64,000 nucleotides of DNA from Bradyrhizobium lablabi (lineage in GTDB: Bacteria; Pseudomonadota; Alphaproteobacteria; Rhizobiales; Xanthobacteraceae): assembly GCF_018129385.1 (NCBI RefSeq), contig NZ_JAFCLN010000012.1, forward strand, positions 1 to 64,000, written 5' to 3'. A program made the translations under genes and the position numbers. This document shows, piece by piece, positions 1 to 7,849 of this stretch. The notes below the pieces were generated by a model that was not told the origin of the DNA, made no database searches, and saw only the letters and a list, made by a program, of their open reading frames with translations. Every line of letters starts with the position of its first letter. The first letter of the stretch is position 1.

Positions 1-417
1 TACTGAACAAGCGCGTCCACCGCATCCCATCCCAACGTTTGGTGGCGATGGCCAACGCCCCTCCTCGGGGATGAGGTGGCGCCGTTATACTTCTGATTTG
101 CCGAAATTGGCAAGAGGATTATTTTCGCGCGAGGGGCTTGACATTGATTCTGATAATCGGAAGTCGATTTGCCCCGTAGGCTGGTTTGGTGGCAGTTCGC
201 CTCACGGTCATTGCGAGGAGCCAACGGGTCGCGCGAATGCGCACCCGATGACAGGCTCCGCGGACGAAGCAATCCAGCTTCTTCGTGCGGCAAAGCTGGA
301 TTGCTTCGCTTCGCTCGCGATGACGGATCAGGCTGCAATGCTCGACAATACCCGCTGCGGCGCATGGGTCCGTGCTTTCGCAGGGACGAGGGATATGGAT
401 GCGGCGTCAGAACGCAA
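1..417. other. Left-edge region without a recognised gene
   Basis: No open frame here has convincing coding character. The first 180 bases are unassigned and AT-richer in places (for example around 95-130). Bases 206-325 hold a palindromic repeat described separately. The next supported gene ends at 418 on the minus strand. I see no tRNA or terminator. Confidence 0.5.
206..325. repeat. Palindromic intergenic repeat
   Basis: The stretch opens with GTCATTGCGAGGAGC and closes with CTCGCGATGAC, so its ends are inverted copies. Inside, AAGCAATCCAGCTT and AAGCTGGATTGCTT form a strong inner stem. Elements of this shape are common between genes in this group of rhizobia (family knowledge). No coding capacity is seen. 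Confidence 0.7.
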
Positions 418-732
418 TCACGTCGCCATATACTCTTCCGCCAGCTCCAAAACCTCGCGCGTGCGGGTGACGTCAGGCCAGTCGCGGTTGAAGTCGGCGA
501 TCAGGCGCTTCATTTCGTTGCCGCTCGTGGCGCGGTCGAGGGCGGCCTTGTCGGGAAATTGATAGGTCGCCTGATGCAGCGCAGGATCGGTCAGGCTCCA
601 GTGGCGCCATGCATGCTGCGCGCCGAAGGATTTGACGGCGTCAGGCATGTGCTCGCGGGAGTACCAGACATCGAAGGCGGCGCGTTTCGACGGATCTGAC
701 ACCGTGGCGCGGACGACGAAATAGGCCGGCAT
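418..732 (-). CDS. Small ferredoxin-like (dimeric alpha/beta barrel, EthD-like) protein
   Basis: The 104-residue protein begins MPAYFVVRATV and has the WYSREHMPDAVKSF-type pattern typical of small EthD/DUF4286-like dimeric alpha/beta-barrel proteins. These often bind small hydrophobic ligands or act as accessory factors in degradation pathways. The start at 732 is preferred over the longer frame to 771 because a GGAGG ribosome-binding site lies about 8 bases upstream of this ATG. It stands alone, divergent from the downstream phosphodiesterase gene. No substrate can be inferred. Confidence 0.7.
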   Translation of the reverse strand: MPAYFVVRATVSDPSKRAAFDVWYSREHMPDAVKSFGAQHAWRHWSLTDPALHQATYQFPDKAALDRATSGNEMKRLIADFNRDWPDVTRTREVLELAEEYMAT

Positions 733-828
733 TTGGTTTCCTCCAGATATGTTTGGCCTGAATTGTTGCATGTGCCCGTCACATTGTCATGGTGATATCG
801 CCGCGCCCCTCCTTGAGGTTTTCGCATC

Positions 829-2070
829 ATGCTGATCCGCCGCATCGCGCTTTCTGCTGCGCTCCTCCTGCTCGCCGCCGTTCCCGCCGCGGCGCAGACT
901 GTCGCCCTGCCCGCCGAGGCACAGATCGGGCCGCGCCCGTTCTATCTCGTCGACAAGATGAAGGACGGCCCGCTCAAGGAAAAGCTCGCCCAATGCACCG
1001 GGCCGTTTCGCAAGAGCGATTTCTCCATCGGCCATCGCGGCGCGGCGATGCAGTTTCCCGAGCACAGCAAGGAAAGCTATCTCGCCGCCGCCCGCATGGG
1101 CGCCGGCATCATCGAATGCGACGTGACATTCACGAAGGACAGGCAGCTCGTTTGCCGGCATTCGCAATGCGACCTGCACACCACGACCAACATCCTCTCC
1201 GTGCCGGCGCTCGCGGCAAAATGCTCGCAGCCGTTTGCGCCGGCCGACCCGGCGAGCGGCAAGAAGGCTTCGGCCAAGTGCTGCACCAGCGACATCACGC
1301 TCGCCGAGTTCAGGACGCTGGTCGCCAAGATGGACGGCTTCAATCCGGATGCGAAGACGCCGGAGGAATATCAGAACGGCACGCCGCGCTGGCGCACCGA
1401 TCTTTACTCCGCCTCCGGCACGCTGATGACCCATGACGAGAGCATCGCGCTGATCAAGAGCCTTGGCGCAAAATTCACGCCGGAGCTGAAGTCGCCGGAA
1501 GTGCCGATGCCGTTCGACGGCGACTACACGCAGGAGAAATATGCAAGCCAGATGATCGAGGCCTACAAGGCCGCCGGCATTCCCGCGAGCGACGTCTTCG
1601 CCCAGAGTTTTGACGTCGCCGACGTGCTGCACTGGATCAAGACCGAGCCCGCGTTCGGCGCGCAGGCGGTGTATCTCGACGGGCGTTACGAGACAAAGCA
1701 ATTCGATTTCAGAAAGCCCGAGACCTGGAAGCCGTCGATGGCGGAGCTGAAGGCGTCGGGCGTCAAAATCCTCGCGCCGCCGATCTACATGATGCTGGCG
1801 CTGAACGACAAAGGCGAGATCGTGCCCTCTGACTATGCCAAGGCCGCGAAAGACGCCGGGCTCGACCTGATCGGCTGGTCGCTGGAGCGCGACGGACCGC
1901 TGCACAAGGGCGGCGGGTTCTACCATTCCTCGGTCAAGGCGGCGATCGATCGCGACGGTGACACGCTCACCGTGCTCGACGTGCTGGCCAGGCAGGTGGG
2001 CATTCGCGGCATGTTCTCGGACTGGCCGGCGACCACGACATTCTATGCGAACTGCATGGGGACGAAGTGA
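829..2070 (+). CDS. Periplasmic glycerophosphodiester phosphodiesterase
   Basis: The 413-residue protein has a signal peptide (hydrophobic residues about 5-22, ending AAAQ) and a GDPD domain. Visible catalytic features are the HRG motif at H69-R70, the E96-C-D98 metal pair and H111 in the CRHS motif. It should hydrolyse glycerophosphodiesters in the periplasm to glycerol-3-phosphate and an alcohol, feeding phosphate and carbon uptake. The family core is near 300 residues; the extra length lies in an insertion containing several cysteines (CSQPF, KCCTS) that might form disulfides. It is monocistronic and followed by a palindromic repeat. A role in a specific phosphate regulon cannot be read from the promoter. 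Confidence 0.85.
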   Translation: MLIRRIALSAALLLLAAVPAAAQTVALPAEAQIGPRPFYLVDKMKDGPLKEKLAQCTGPFRKSDFSIGHRGAAMQFPEHSKESYLAAARMGAGIIECDVTFTKDRQLVCRHSQCDLHTTTNILSVPALAAKCSQPFAPADPASGKKASAKCCTSDITLAEFRTLVAKMDGFNPDAKTPEEYQNGTPRWRTDLYSASGTLMTHDESIALIKSLGAKFTPELKSPEVPMPFDGDYTQEKYASQMIEAYKAAGIPASDVFAQSFDVADVLHWIKTEPAFGAQAVYLDGRYETKQFDFRKPETWKPSMAELKASGVKILAPPIYMMLALNDKGEIVPSDYAKAAKDAGLDLIGWSLERDGPLHKGGGFYHSSVKAAIDRDGDTLTVLDVLARQVGIRGMFSDWPATTTFYANCMGTK

Positions 2071-2078
2071 CGCGAACC

Positions 2079-2230
2079 GTCATTCCGGGGCATCGCGAAG
2101 CGATGAGCCCGGAATCCATAACCACAGGCGGTCGTTGGTTCAAAGGAAGCCGATGACCGATCGTAAACACAACAAAGGTCACGGAGTATGGATTCCGGGC
2201 TCGCGCCAAGTGGCGCGCCCCGGAATGACG
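2079..2230. repeat. Long palindromic intergenic repeat
   Basis: The ends GTCATTCCGGGG and CCCCGGAATGAC are inverted copies. Inner arms GAGCCCGGAATCCATA and TATGGATTCCGGGCTC repeat the symmetry. The element separates two convergent genes and could fold into a long hairpin that terminates both. Confidence 0.75.
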
Positions 2231-2237
2231 GAAGAAA

Positions 2238-3236
2238 TTACTCCGGCTTGATGCCGGCCTTCTGCACCACTTCGGCCCAGCGCTTAATTTCCGACGAGAC
2301 GAATTTTCCGAACTCCGGACCCGCCAGGTTCGGCGTGGCGGAGCCGTTCTTCGCCCAGATTTCCTTGAGCAGTTCGGTATCCAGCGCCTTGCGCACCTCG
2401 GCCGCCATCTTCGCAGTGATCTCCGGCGGCGTGCCCTTGGGCGCGAACAGCGCATACCAGGTCGAGACCTCGTAGCCCTTCAGCCCGGCTTCCGCCGAGG
2501 TCGGGACGTCAGGGATCGCGCTCGAACGCGCCGGCGCCGCAAGCGCAAGACCGCGCAGCGTGCCTGATTGAATCTGGTTGGCGGATGTGCCGAGCCCATC
2601 GAACATGACGTGGATCTGTCCGGAAACCAGATCCTGCATGGCAGGACCCGCGCCGCGGTACGGCACGTGGTTCATCTGGGTGCCGGCGAGAATCTGGAAC
2701 AACTCGCCCGCGAGATGATGCGTGGTGCCGCGGCCCGCGGAGGCGTAATCCACCTTGCCCGGATTGGCTTTCGCAAAGGCGATGAACTCCGCCAGCGTCT
2801 TGGCCTGAACCTTGGTGGGATTGACCGTCACCACCTGCGGCGGGGCCGCGATCAGGATGACCGGGACAAAATCCTTTTCGAAATCGTAATCCAGCTTGAG
2901 ATAGATCGACGGCGCGATCGCGTGGTGCGCCGCGCCGACGAAGAAGGTGTAACCGTTGGGCTCGGCCTTGGCCGCTGCGGCAGCTCCAATGGTGCCGCCG
3001 GCGCCGGCGCGATTGTCGATCAGAAAGCGCTGGTTGAGCTGCTTGTCGAGCTGCGCGGTGAGCGGACGGGCGAAAGCGTCGGTGCCGCCGCCTGCCGCGA
3101 ATGGCACGATGAACGTCACCGGCTTGTTCGGCCAGTCCTGCGCGGCGGCCGGGAGGGATGCCAGCCCGGAGGCTGCAAACGCAACCAGGGCCAGAAAAAG
3201 GTGATAGGCGACTGCACGCCGCGGTTGAATACTCAT
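2238..3236 (-). CDS. Tripartite tricarboxylate transporter substrate-binding protein (Bug/TctC family)
   Basis: The 332-residue protein has a signal peptide (hydrophobic AYHLFLALVAFAASGLAS, cut near AAAQ) followed by the Bug fold: the WPNKPVTFIVPFAAGGGTD opening, PYRG (MNHVPYRGAGPAM) and the VPTSAEAGLKGYE loop. Bug proteins bind carboxylated or small organic solutes in the periplasm. The start at 3236 (MSIQPRR) gives a normal signal peptide; the frame extends to 3284 without benefit. No TctA/TctB membrane genes are nearby, so it is an orphan binding protein that must use a transporter encoded elsewhere or act as a sensor. Confidence 0.88.
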   Translation of the reverse strand: MSIQPRRAVAYHLFLALVAFAASGLASLPAAAQDWPNKPVTFIVPFAAGGGTDAFARPLTAQLDKQLNQRFLIDNRAGAGGTIGAAAAAKAEPNGYTFFVGAAHHAIAPSIYLKLDYDFEKDFVPVILIAAPPQVVTVNPTKVQAKTLAEFIAFAKANPGKVDYASAGRGTTHHLAGELFQILAGTQMNHVPYRGAGPAMQDLVSGQIHVMFDGLGTSANQIQSGTLRGLALAAPARSSAIPDVPTSAEAGLKGYEVSTWYALFAPKGTPPEITAKMAAEVRKALDTELLKEIWAKNGSATPNLAGPEFGKFVSSEIKRWAEVVQKAGIKPE

Positions 3237-3384
3237 GATACGCGTCCCCGTTTTGCAGTGATTTTTTATTGCGCTGGCGGCCAATTAGGCCAACGCGACA
3301 AAGGCACGCAAGCAAATGCGGCTGGTCCGGCTGCGACCGATTGTCCACGGCGCTGGATGCCCCACGCCGTCATTCCGGGACGGC

Positions 3385-4596
3385 TCAGTTGGCCTTGCGG
3401 CGCAGGAAGAAAGGGATGTCGAGAACTTTTTCCTCGATCGAATTGCGTACAGGAGAAGAGCGGCCGTACGGATCGAGGCCCTGCGGAGCAGGGTGTCGGG
3501 CCGCTGGACGGAGCGGCGGGCTCTCGAATGACGGCGGCGGGTCGCGACGCTCGATCCGGCCGGCGATGCGACGGTTGTCGTTGCGTAGCCGGCCGGCCAG
3601 CTCCGTAAGCAAGCTTTCCGCCGGTTGCGCCGCCGTGGAAAGATTATCGATGCCGGTCGCCACCACCGAGACGCGGACAACACCCTCCAGTCTTTCATCA
3701 AATGTGGCGCCGACGATGATGTTGGCGTCCTGATCGACCTCTTCGCGGATGCGGGTCGCAGCTTCGTCAACCTCGAACAACGTCAGGTCGTTGCCACCGG
3801 TGATGGAGACGATGAGGCCGCTGGCGCGCTTGATCGAAGGATCCTCAATCAACGGGTTGGAAATCGCGGCCACGGCGGCGTTGAGCACGCGCTTATCGCC
3901 GGAAGCCTCGCCCCTCCCCATCATGGCCTTGCCCTTCTCGCGCATGACTGAGAGGACATCGGCAAAATCGAGGTTGATCAGACCTTCCTTGACGATAAGG
4001 TCGCTGATGCAGGCCACCCCCGAATAGAGTACCTGATCCGCCATAGCGAAGGCATCGACGAATGTGGTCCTCTCGCTGGCCACCCGGAACAGGTTCTGGT
4101 TCGGGATGATCAGCAGGGTGTCCACCACCTTCAGCAATTCGGTGATGCCGGCCTCTGCAAAGCGCATGCGGCGCTGGCCCTCGAAGCGGAATGGCTTGGT
4201 GACGACGCCGATGGTGAGAATGCCGAGCTCACGCGCGATCCTGGCGATGATGGGCGCCGCCCCGGTGCCGGTCCCGCCGCCCATGCCGGCCGTAATGAAC
4301 ACCATGTTCGCGCCGGTCAGATGATCGCGGATCGCGTCGGTTGCCTCTTCCGCGGCGGCGCGCCCCAGTTCGGGCTGCGCGCCGGCGCCCAGGCCTTCGG
4401 TCACCGTGGTGCCCATCTGGATGACGCGCATGGCCTTCGACATTCTGAGCGCCTGCGCGTCTGTGTTGGCGACGATGAACTCGACGCCTTCCAGCCCGGC
4501 CTCGATCATGTTGTTGATGGCATTGCCGCCGGCACCGCCGACCCCGAGCACGATGATGCGCGCCTTCATTTTGCTGATATCGGCGATGCTGGTCAT
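3385..4596 (-). CDS. ftsZ: Second, short FtsZ-like tubulin GTPase
   Basis: The 403-residue protein is a full FtsZ core. It has the nucleotide loop GGAGGNA (residues 20-26), the signature GGGTGTG (106-112) and the T7 loop NLDFAD (208-213), so GTP hydrolysis looks possible. It ends with the conserved C-terminal peptide LDIPFFLRR, which in the family tethers FtsZ to FtsA/ZipA-type anchors. The linker between core and tail is only about 60-70 residues, whereas the division FtsZ of this group is usually near 500-600 residues. No dcw genes (ftsQ, ftsA, ddl, lpxC) surround it, so I infer a paralogue of the main FtsZ. It lies 27 bases downstream of an HTH/coiled-coil gene on the same strand, probably in one operon. 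Possible roles are modulation of the Z ring or a special division or differentiation state. Confidence 0.85.
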   Translation of the reverse strand: MTSIADISKMKARIIVLGVGGAGGNAINNMIEAGLEGVEFIVANTDAQALRMSKAMRVIQMGTTVTEGLGAGAQPELGRAAAEEATDAIRDHLTGANMVFITAGMGGGTGTGAAPIIARIARELGILTIGVVTKPFRFEGQRRMRFAEAGITELLKVVDTLLIIPNQNLFRVASERTTFVDAFAMADQVLYSGVACISDLIVKEGLINLDFADVLSVMREKGKAMMGRGEASGDKRVLNAAVAAISNPLIEDPSIKRASGLIVSITGGNDLTLFEVDEAATRIREEVDQDANIIVGATFDERLEGVVRVSVVATGIDNLSTAAQPAESLLTELAGRLRNDNRRIAGRIERRDPPPSFESPPLRPAARHPAPQGLDPYGRSSPVRNSIEEKVLDIPFFLRRKAN

Positions 4597-4623
4597 TTTT
4601 GCCTCACGATTGCTCCGGCATTG

Positions 4624-5115
4624 CTATCCGCGCGCCGCCTTGCGGTCTGCTTGCACCAGGCTCGCCGCCAACTGCCCTACCCGGCTTGTGGCCTGTCTGT
4701 GGGTGTCGGTCGGGCCGTCAGTTCGGCCGCTCATCCGCAGAGCCGCCACTTCGCCTTCCAGCCGAGCCGTCGCCTCCCTGGCTGCCGTGGTCTCGGCGGT
4801 CGCCTGTAGTAGCTCAGCCACGAGGCGATCGGCGCGATCGCGTTCTCGCTCGAAATCTGCGCGGTGACTGGCTGCGCTTGTTTCGAGCCGGGCGATCTCG
4901 GCCTTCAATGCCTCGCTCTGCGCCACTAGCAGCGCGATATGGGCCGCCTGGCGCGGCGTATGCCTGACTTCGGCGAGATCAACACTCACCAGAGCCTTGC
5001 CTTCCGCCGAACGCGAACGCGGCAAGCGGAGCCGCTTGGCAAGGGACCGAGCGGCCTCTGACGAGATGTTCAGACGGGCGCCAAGCGCACCATAGGTCAG
5101 AATCTCAACGGACAT
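4624..5115 (-). CDS. HTH/coiled-coil protein, probable operon partner of the short FtsZ
   Basis: The 163-residue protein starts with a winged-HTH-like segment (about residues 5-50, LTYGALGARLNISSEAARSL), which resembles KfrA/MerR-type DNA-recognition domains. A long coiled coil of about 65 residues follows (about 65-130, rich in E, A, R and L heptads), then a short polar tail. It lies 27 bases upstream of the ftsZ paralogue on the same strand. I infer a DNA-binding protein with an oligomerising rod, perhaps a regulator of the ftsZ copy or a chromosome-associated adaptor. The family cannot be named with certainty. Confidence 0.7.
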   Translation of the reverse strand: MSVEILTYGALGARLNISSEAARSLAKRLRLPRSRSAEGKALVSVDLAEVRHTPRQAAHIALLVAQSEALKAEIARLETSAASHRADFERERDRADRLVAELLQATAETTAAREATARLEGEVAALRMSGRTDGPTDTHRQATSRVGQLAASLVQADRKAARG

Positions 5116-5303
5116 CGGTTGTTCTCCTCGAACGAACCGCGCTGGAATCGGCTGGTGATGACCGGCTAGTGACCGCAGGCTAGGCCACTATGGTTAACAG
5201 ATGGTTAACGGAATGGATCTCGCCGGGATTGGAGGCGTCGAAAGATGGAACGGGATCAACCGGTTGCGGTATAATCCAGCATTGCGGCCAAGGCCCGACG
5301 CTC

Positions 5304-5513
5304 ATGACCGACGAACAGCTCGCAGAAATGCACAGATTCCTTGCCGAGTTCCATCGCAGGCTCGCCAGGGAAGCCGCGCTCGACGTCGTGCAACAATACC
5401 ACTCCGATCTTGCCCAGCGGCTCGCGGATGAGGCCGCGCTGATACCAAGGCGAACGGCGATTGCGGAGCGCCTTCACGAACGCGAGCAACAAATAAAGGA
5501 CGACGGCGAGTAA
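5304..5513 (+). CDS. Small helical hypothetical protein
   Basis: A 69-residue frame begins MTDEQLAEMHRFLAEF and is almost wholly charged and amphipathic helix, which looks protein-like. The ATG at 5304 is preferred over the earlier one at 5190 because the upstream part looks non-coding. The ribosome-binding site is weak (AAGG about 11 bases upstream). It lies between the HTH/ftsZ pair and a VOC gene. Function unknown; it may be spurious. Confidence 0.42.
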   Translation: MTDEQLAEMHRFLAEFHRRLAREAALDVVQQYHSDLAQRLADEAALIPRRTAIAERLHEREQQIKDDGE

Positions 5514-5620
5514 ACCGTATCGACCGCCGCATCCGCCTTCGCTCCTTCCGCCTTCGCTCTCCGAGCTACGGCGGACAGGGCGCCTATCTTTTGTACCAGC
5601 ATCAACCAGGGAATATTGCA

Positions 5621-6010
5621 TTGACCCTCGGCGGAATAACCAACCTCGACTACACGATCCTGTTGTGCAGCAAAATGGACGAAACGCGCGCCTTCTACCG
5701 CGACGTCATGAAATTCCCGATCGAGACCGACCAGCAGAACTGGTGCAGCTTTCGCGTCGGCGCGGCGCTGCTGACGCTGCGGCCGCGCGGCTGGAGCCAT
5801 TTCGAGGACGGGAAAGCCGTACCCGGATCGGCGTCGGTGCAGCTCGCCTTCCGCGTCCCACCGCCGGCGGTTGACGCCTGCCACGCCGAACTCATCGCCA
5901 AGGGCGTGCCGATCCTGCGCGGCCCGACCGAGCTGCCGGACTGGCGGCACCGGACGCTGTTCTTCAGGGACCCCGAGAACAACCTGATCGAGATTTACGC
6001 CGAGTATTGA
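5621..6010 (+). CDS. VOC (glyoxalase/dioxygenase superfamily) protein
   Basis: The protein of about 129 residues has two beta-alpha-beta-beta-beta modules: LDYTILLCSKMDETRAFYRD at the N-terminus and the closing FRDPENNLIEIYAEY, which carries the usual metal-ligand Glu. The VOC superfamily includes glyoxalase I, ring-cleavage dioxygenases and antibiotic-resistance proteins, so the reaction cannot be fixed. A TTG at 5621 is chosen as start because AGGGA lies 8 bases before it; another in-frame TTG lies at 5591. It appears monocistronic. Confidence 0.78.
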   Translation: MTLGGITNLDYTILLCSKMDETRAFYRDVMKFPIETDQQNWCSFRVGAALLTLRPRGWSHFEDGKAVPGSASVQLAFRVPPPAVDACHAELIAKGVPILRGPTELPDWRHRTLFFRDPENNLIEIYAEY

Positions 6011-6073
6011 GACGCGTGATCGCTCGGCCGCGCCCCGGAATGACGGCGCGGGTGGCAGCTTCGGTAATTTGCC

Positions 6074-6871
6074 CTACCGCGCCGTAGCCGCGGGCTGCAA
6101 TTGCATCGGCTGGGCTCTCGCCTGCGACGATGCTTGCACCGGCACGGGCCGGCGCACGGGCTCGGCAACCGGCCGCGGCGGCGCCGCTGCCGGAGGCCTG
6201 GCCGCCACGCGCTGCTCCTGCTCGGAAACCTTGGCGACCAGCCGCGTCATTTGCTCCTGGCTCGCCCTGAACTGCTCGACGGCCTTCGCATTGTCGCTGG
6301 CCAATTGCTCCTGGCTCGCCTTGAGCTGGTCGATCCCCTGCTGAAGGCTGGCGAGATCGCGCGCCATCGTTTGCAGCAATTGTGTCAACTCGGCGGACGT
6401 CAAAACGGCCGCGGGCGAAGCGGCGTCTTGCGGCGCGTCCTGGGCTGAAGGTGTTGCCAGCGCGGGCGCGGCCTCCGCCGAAGCCAGGCGAACGGCGGGA
6501 GCGGCCGGATGCTGGGCAAGCTCCTGCTTTGCCTGCGGCAACCAGGAGTCCGAACCGACGTACCGGGCGATGATCGGCTTGACCGCTTCGCCATAGGAGG
6601 ACTGCGATACGAAGGCGACGCCGGCGATGCACGCCGCCGCGAGCAGGCCGATGAAGCCCCGCAGCGCCGCCCTGTCGCGCGGTCGTCTCCTGGCCGGAGC
6701 GACCGGGGCCTGCCGAGCCTCGTGCTCCATCCTCGTCATCTGTTCGGTCAGCCGCGCGAGCTGCTCATCGGCACGCGCGATCTGTTCATACGCGTGCGCC
6801 AGCCGTTCGTCGGCGCGCAAGGCCAGCACATCGTCGGCCTCGGTGGGCTTCGGCATCACTGTGGAATCCAT
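6074..6871 (-). CDS. Single-pass membrane protein with coiled coils
   Basis: The 265-residue protein has an N-terminal cytoplasmic coiled coil (about residues 14-50, repeated ARADEQLARLTEQM), one membrane helix (GFIGLLAAACIAGVAFV, about 72-88), an Ala/Pro-rich spacer, a second coiled coil (about 155-222) with repeated KASQEQLASDNAK and RASQEQMTRLV segments, and a Pro/Arg-rich tail. AAGGAG sits 8 bases upstream of the ATG at 6871. The design suggests a scaffold in the inner membrane. Similar unnamed proteins occur in this genus (family knowledge, imprecise). No enzymatic motif is seen. Confidence 0.7.
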   Translation of the reverse strand: MDSTVMPKPTEADDVLALRADERLAHAYEQIARADEQLARLTEQMTRMEHEARQAPVAPARRRPRDRAALRGFIGLLAAACIAGVAFVSQSSYGEAVKPIIARYVGSDSWLPQAKQELAQHPAAPAVRLASAEAAPALATPSAQDAPQDAASPAAVLTSAELTQLLQTMARDLASLQQGIDQLKASQEQLASDNAKAVEQFRASQEQMTRLVAKVSEQEQRVAARPPAAAPPRPVAEPVRRPVPVQASSQARAQPMQLQPAATAR

Positions 6872-7133
6872 TGGCGCTCCTTTCCCGTGCGGTGTCCCCT
6901 AACAAGGGCGGTTCGGATTCGTCCACGAACTCGCCCAGCACTCAATGAAGGTTTGACCAAAGCAAGGCCGCAGCATGAAGAGTGTGCGGCGAGCACGCGC
7001 AGCGTCGAGCGGATGCAAATGCACGTCAAGCGGCACATCATCCACGCTTGGGCCTTTTGGGGGTGGCTGGACGGCCGGATTTGGCCTCTAATGCGGCGGG
7101 GGTGGCTGGGCCGGTGTTGAGCAGTGGAGCCTT

Positions 7134-7724
7134 ATGTCCGGGGTGCTCAAGAAGCTTCTGTTCGGGATTTGGGGTTTGCTGCTCATCCCGTTGATCGCTC
7201 CCGTCGCTGCAAAATGGCTGGCGGAGCACATCTTCTCCGATTCCCGCGGCGCGGCCACCACGGTTTTTCGCGACGCGATCGCCACGCCCGCCTTCACCCA
7301 CTTGCTCGCCCTCGGCCAGCAGCCCTGGTTCAGATTTGCCGTGGTCTTCTTGACGGGTGTCGTCGTCGGCGTCGCGCTGGAATGGCTGAGCCGGAAGTCG
7401 GGCGAGCGGAAAGCCGACAGGCTGCGCAGCCTCGGCTGGAAGTTTCGTTCGCTTTCGGAGAGCCTCAGGCTGCGGACGGCCTCGCCCGGATGGCCGGACA
7501 ATGCGCGCGAGCTCCAGCCTGCGATGCTGTCGCTGTTCGGCTCCGCCAGGAAATTCGACCTGTGGGCCCCGAACGAGCGCGCCTTCCAACTGCCGGACGC
7601 CACGTTCCTTTGCGAATATCTCAGATGCGTCGGCAAGCATCTGGAAGACGGAGATTTTGACGACGCCAGGAAGGAGGCGCTGTCCTGGCGGCCGTTTCTC
7701 GATCAGGTGAAGCGGAATTCGTAG
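7134..7724 (+). CDS. Hypothetical two-helix membrane protein
   Basis: The 196-residue protein has a hydrophobic N-terminus (LLFGIWGLLLIPLIAPVAA, about 8-26), a second membrane helix (FRFAVVFLTGVVVGVALEWL, about 66-85) and a soluble C-terminal half rich in W, F and charged residues. GGAG precedes the ATG by 4 bases. The terminal TAG lies inside a GTAGGGCGGGT repeat, so the element borders or defines the C-terminus. Function unknown. Confidence 0.65.
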   Translation: MSGVLKKLLFGIWGLLLIPLIAPVAAKWLAEHIFSDSRGAATTVFRDAIATPAFTHLLALGQQPWFRFAVVFLTGVVVGVALEWLSRKSGERKADRLRSLGWKFRSLSESLRLRTASPGWPDNARELQPAMLSLFGSARKFDLWAPNERAFQLPDATFLCEYLRCVGKHLEDGDFDDARKEALSWRPFLDQVKRNS

Positions 7725-7786
7725 GGCGGGTCAGGCGAAGCCCGTAACCCGCCGCGTGGCAGCATCAATGGCGGATTGCGCTTCGA
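7721..7786. repeat. GTAGGGYGGGT-type palindromic repeat
   Basis: GTAGGGCGGGTCAGGCGAAGCCCGTAACCCGCC is an imperfect palindrome, followed by a partial second copy (GGCGGATTGCGCTTCG). It matches the elements at 9068-9152 and 36541-36572. The stop codon of the preceding gene lies inside it. Confidence 0.7.
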
Positions 7787-7849
7787 AGGTCCGCCCTTCT
7801 TTTTCCAAGGACCGGAAGGTCCGCAGCATCCAACGGAGTTAAGAACAAC

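Noticed and set aside
787..1926. Long minus-strand open frame opposite the phosphodiesterase
   Set aside because: It is a shadow frame with Arg/His-rich low-complexity composition, and the plus strand carries clear GDPD motifs.
5256..5621. Minus-strand 121-codon frame near the VOC gene
   Set aside because: It overlaps the plus-strand small ORF, has a short hydrophobic run only, and no ribosome-binding site was seen.
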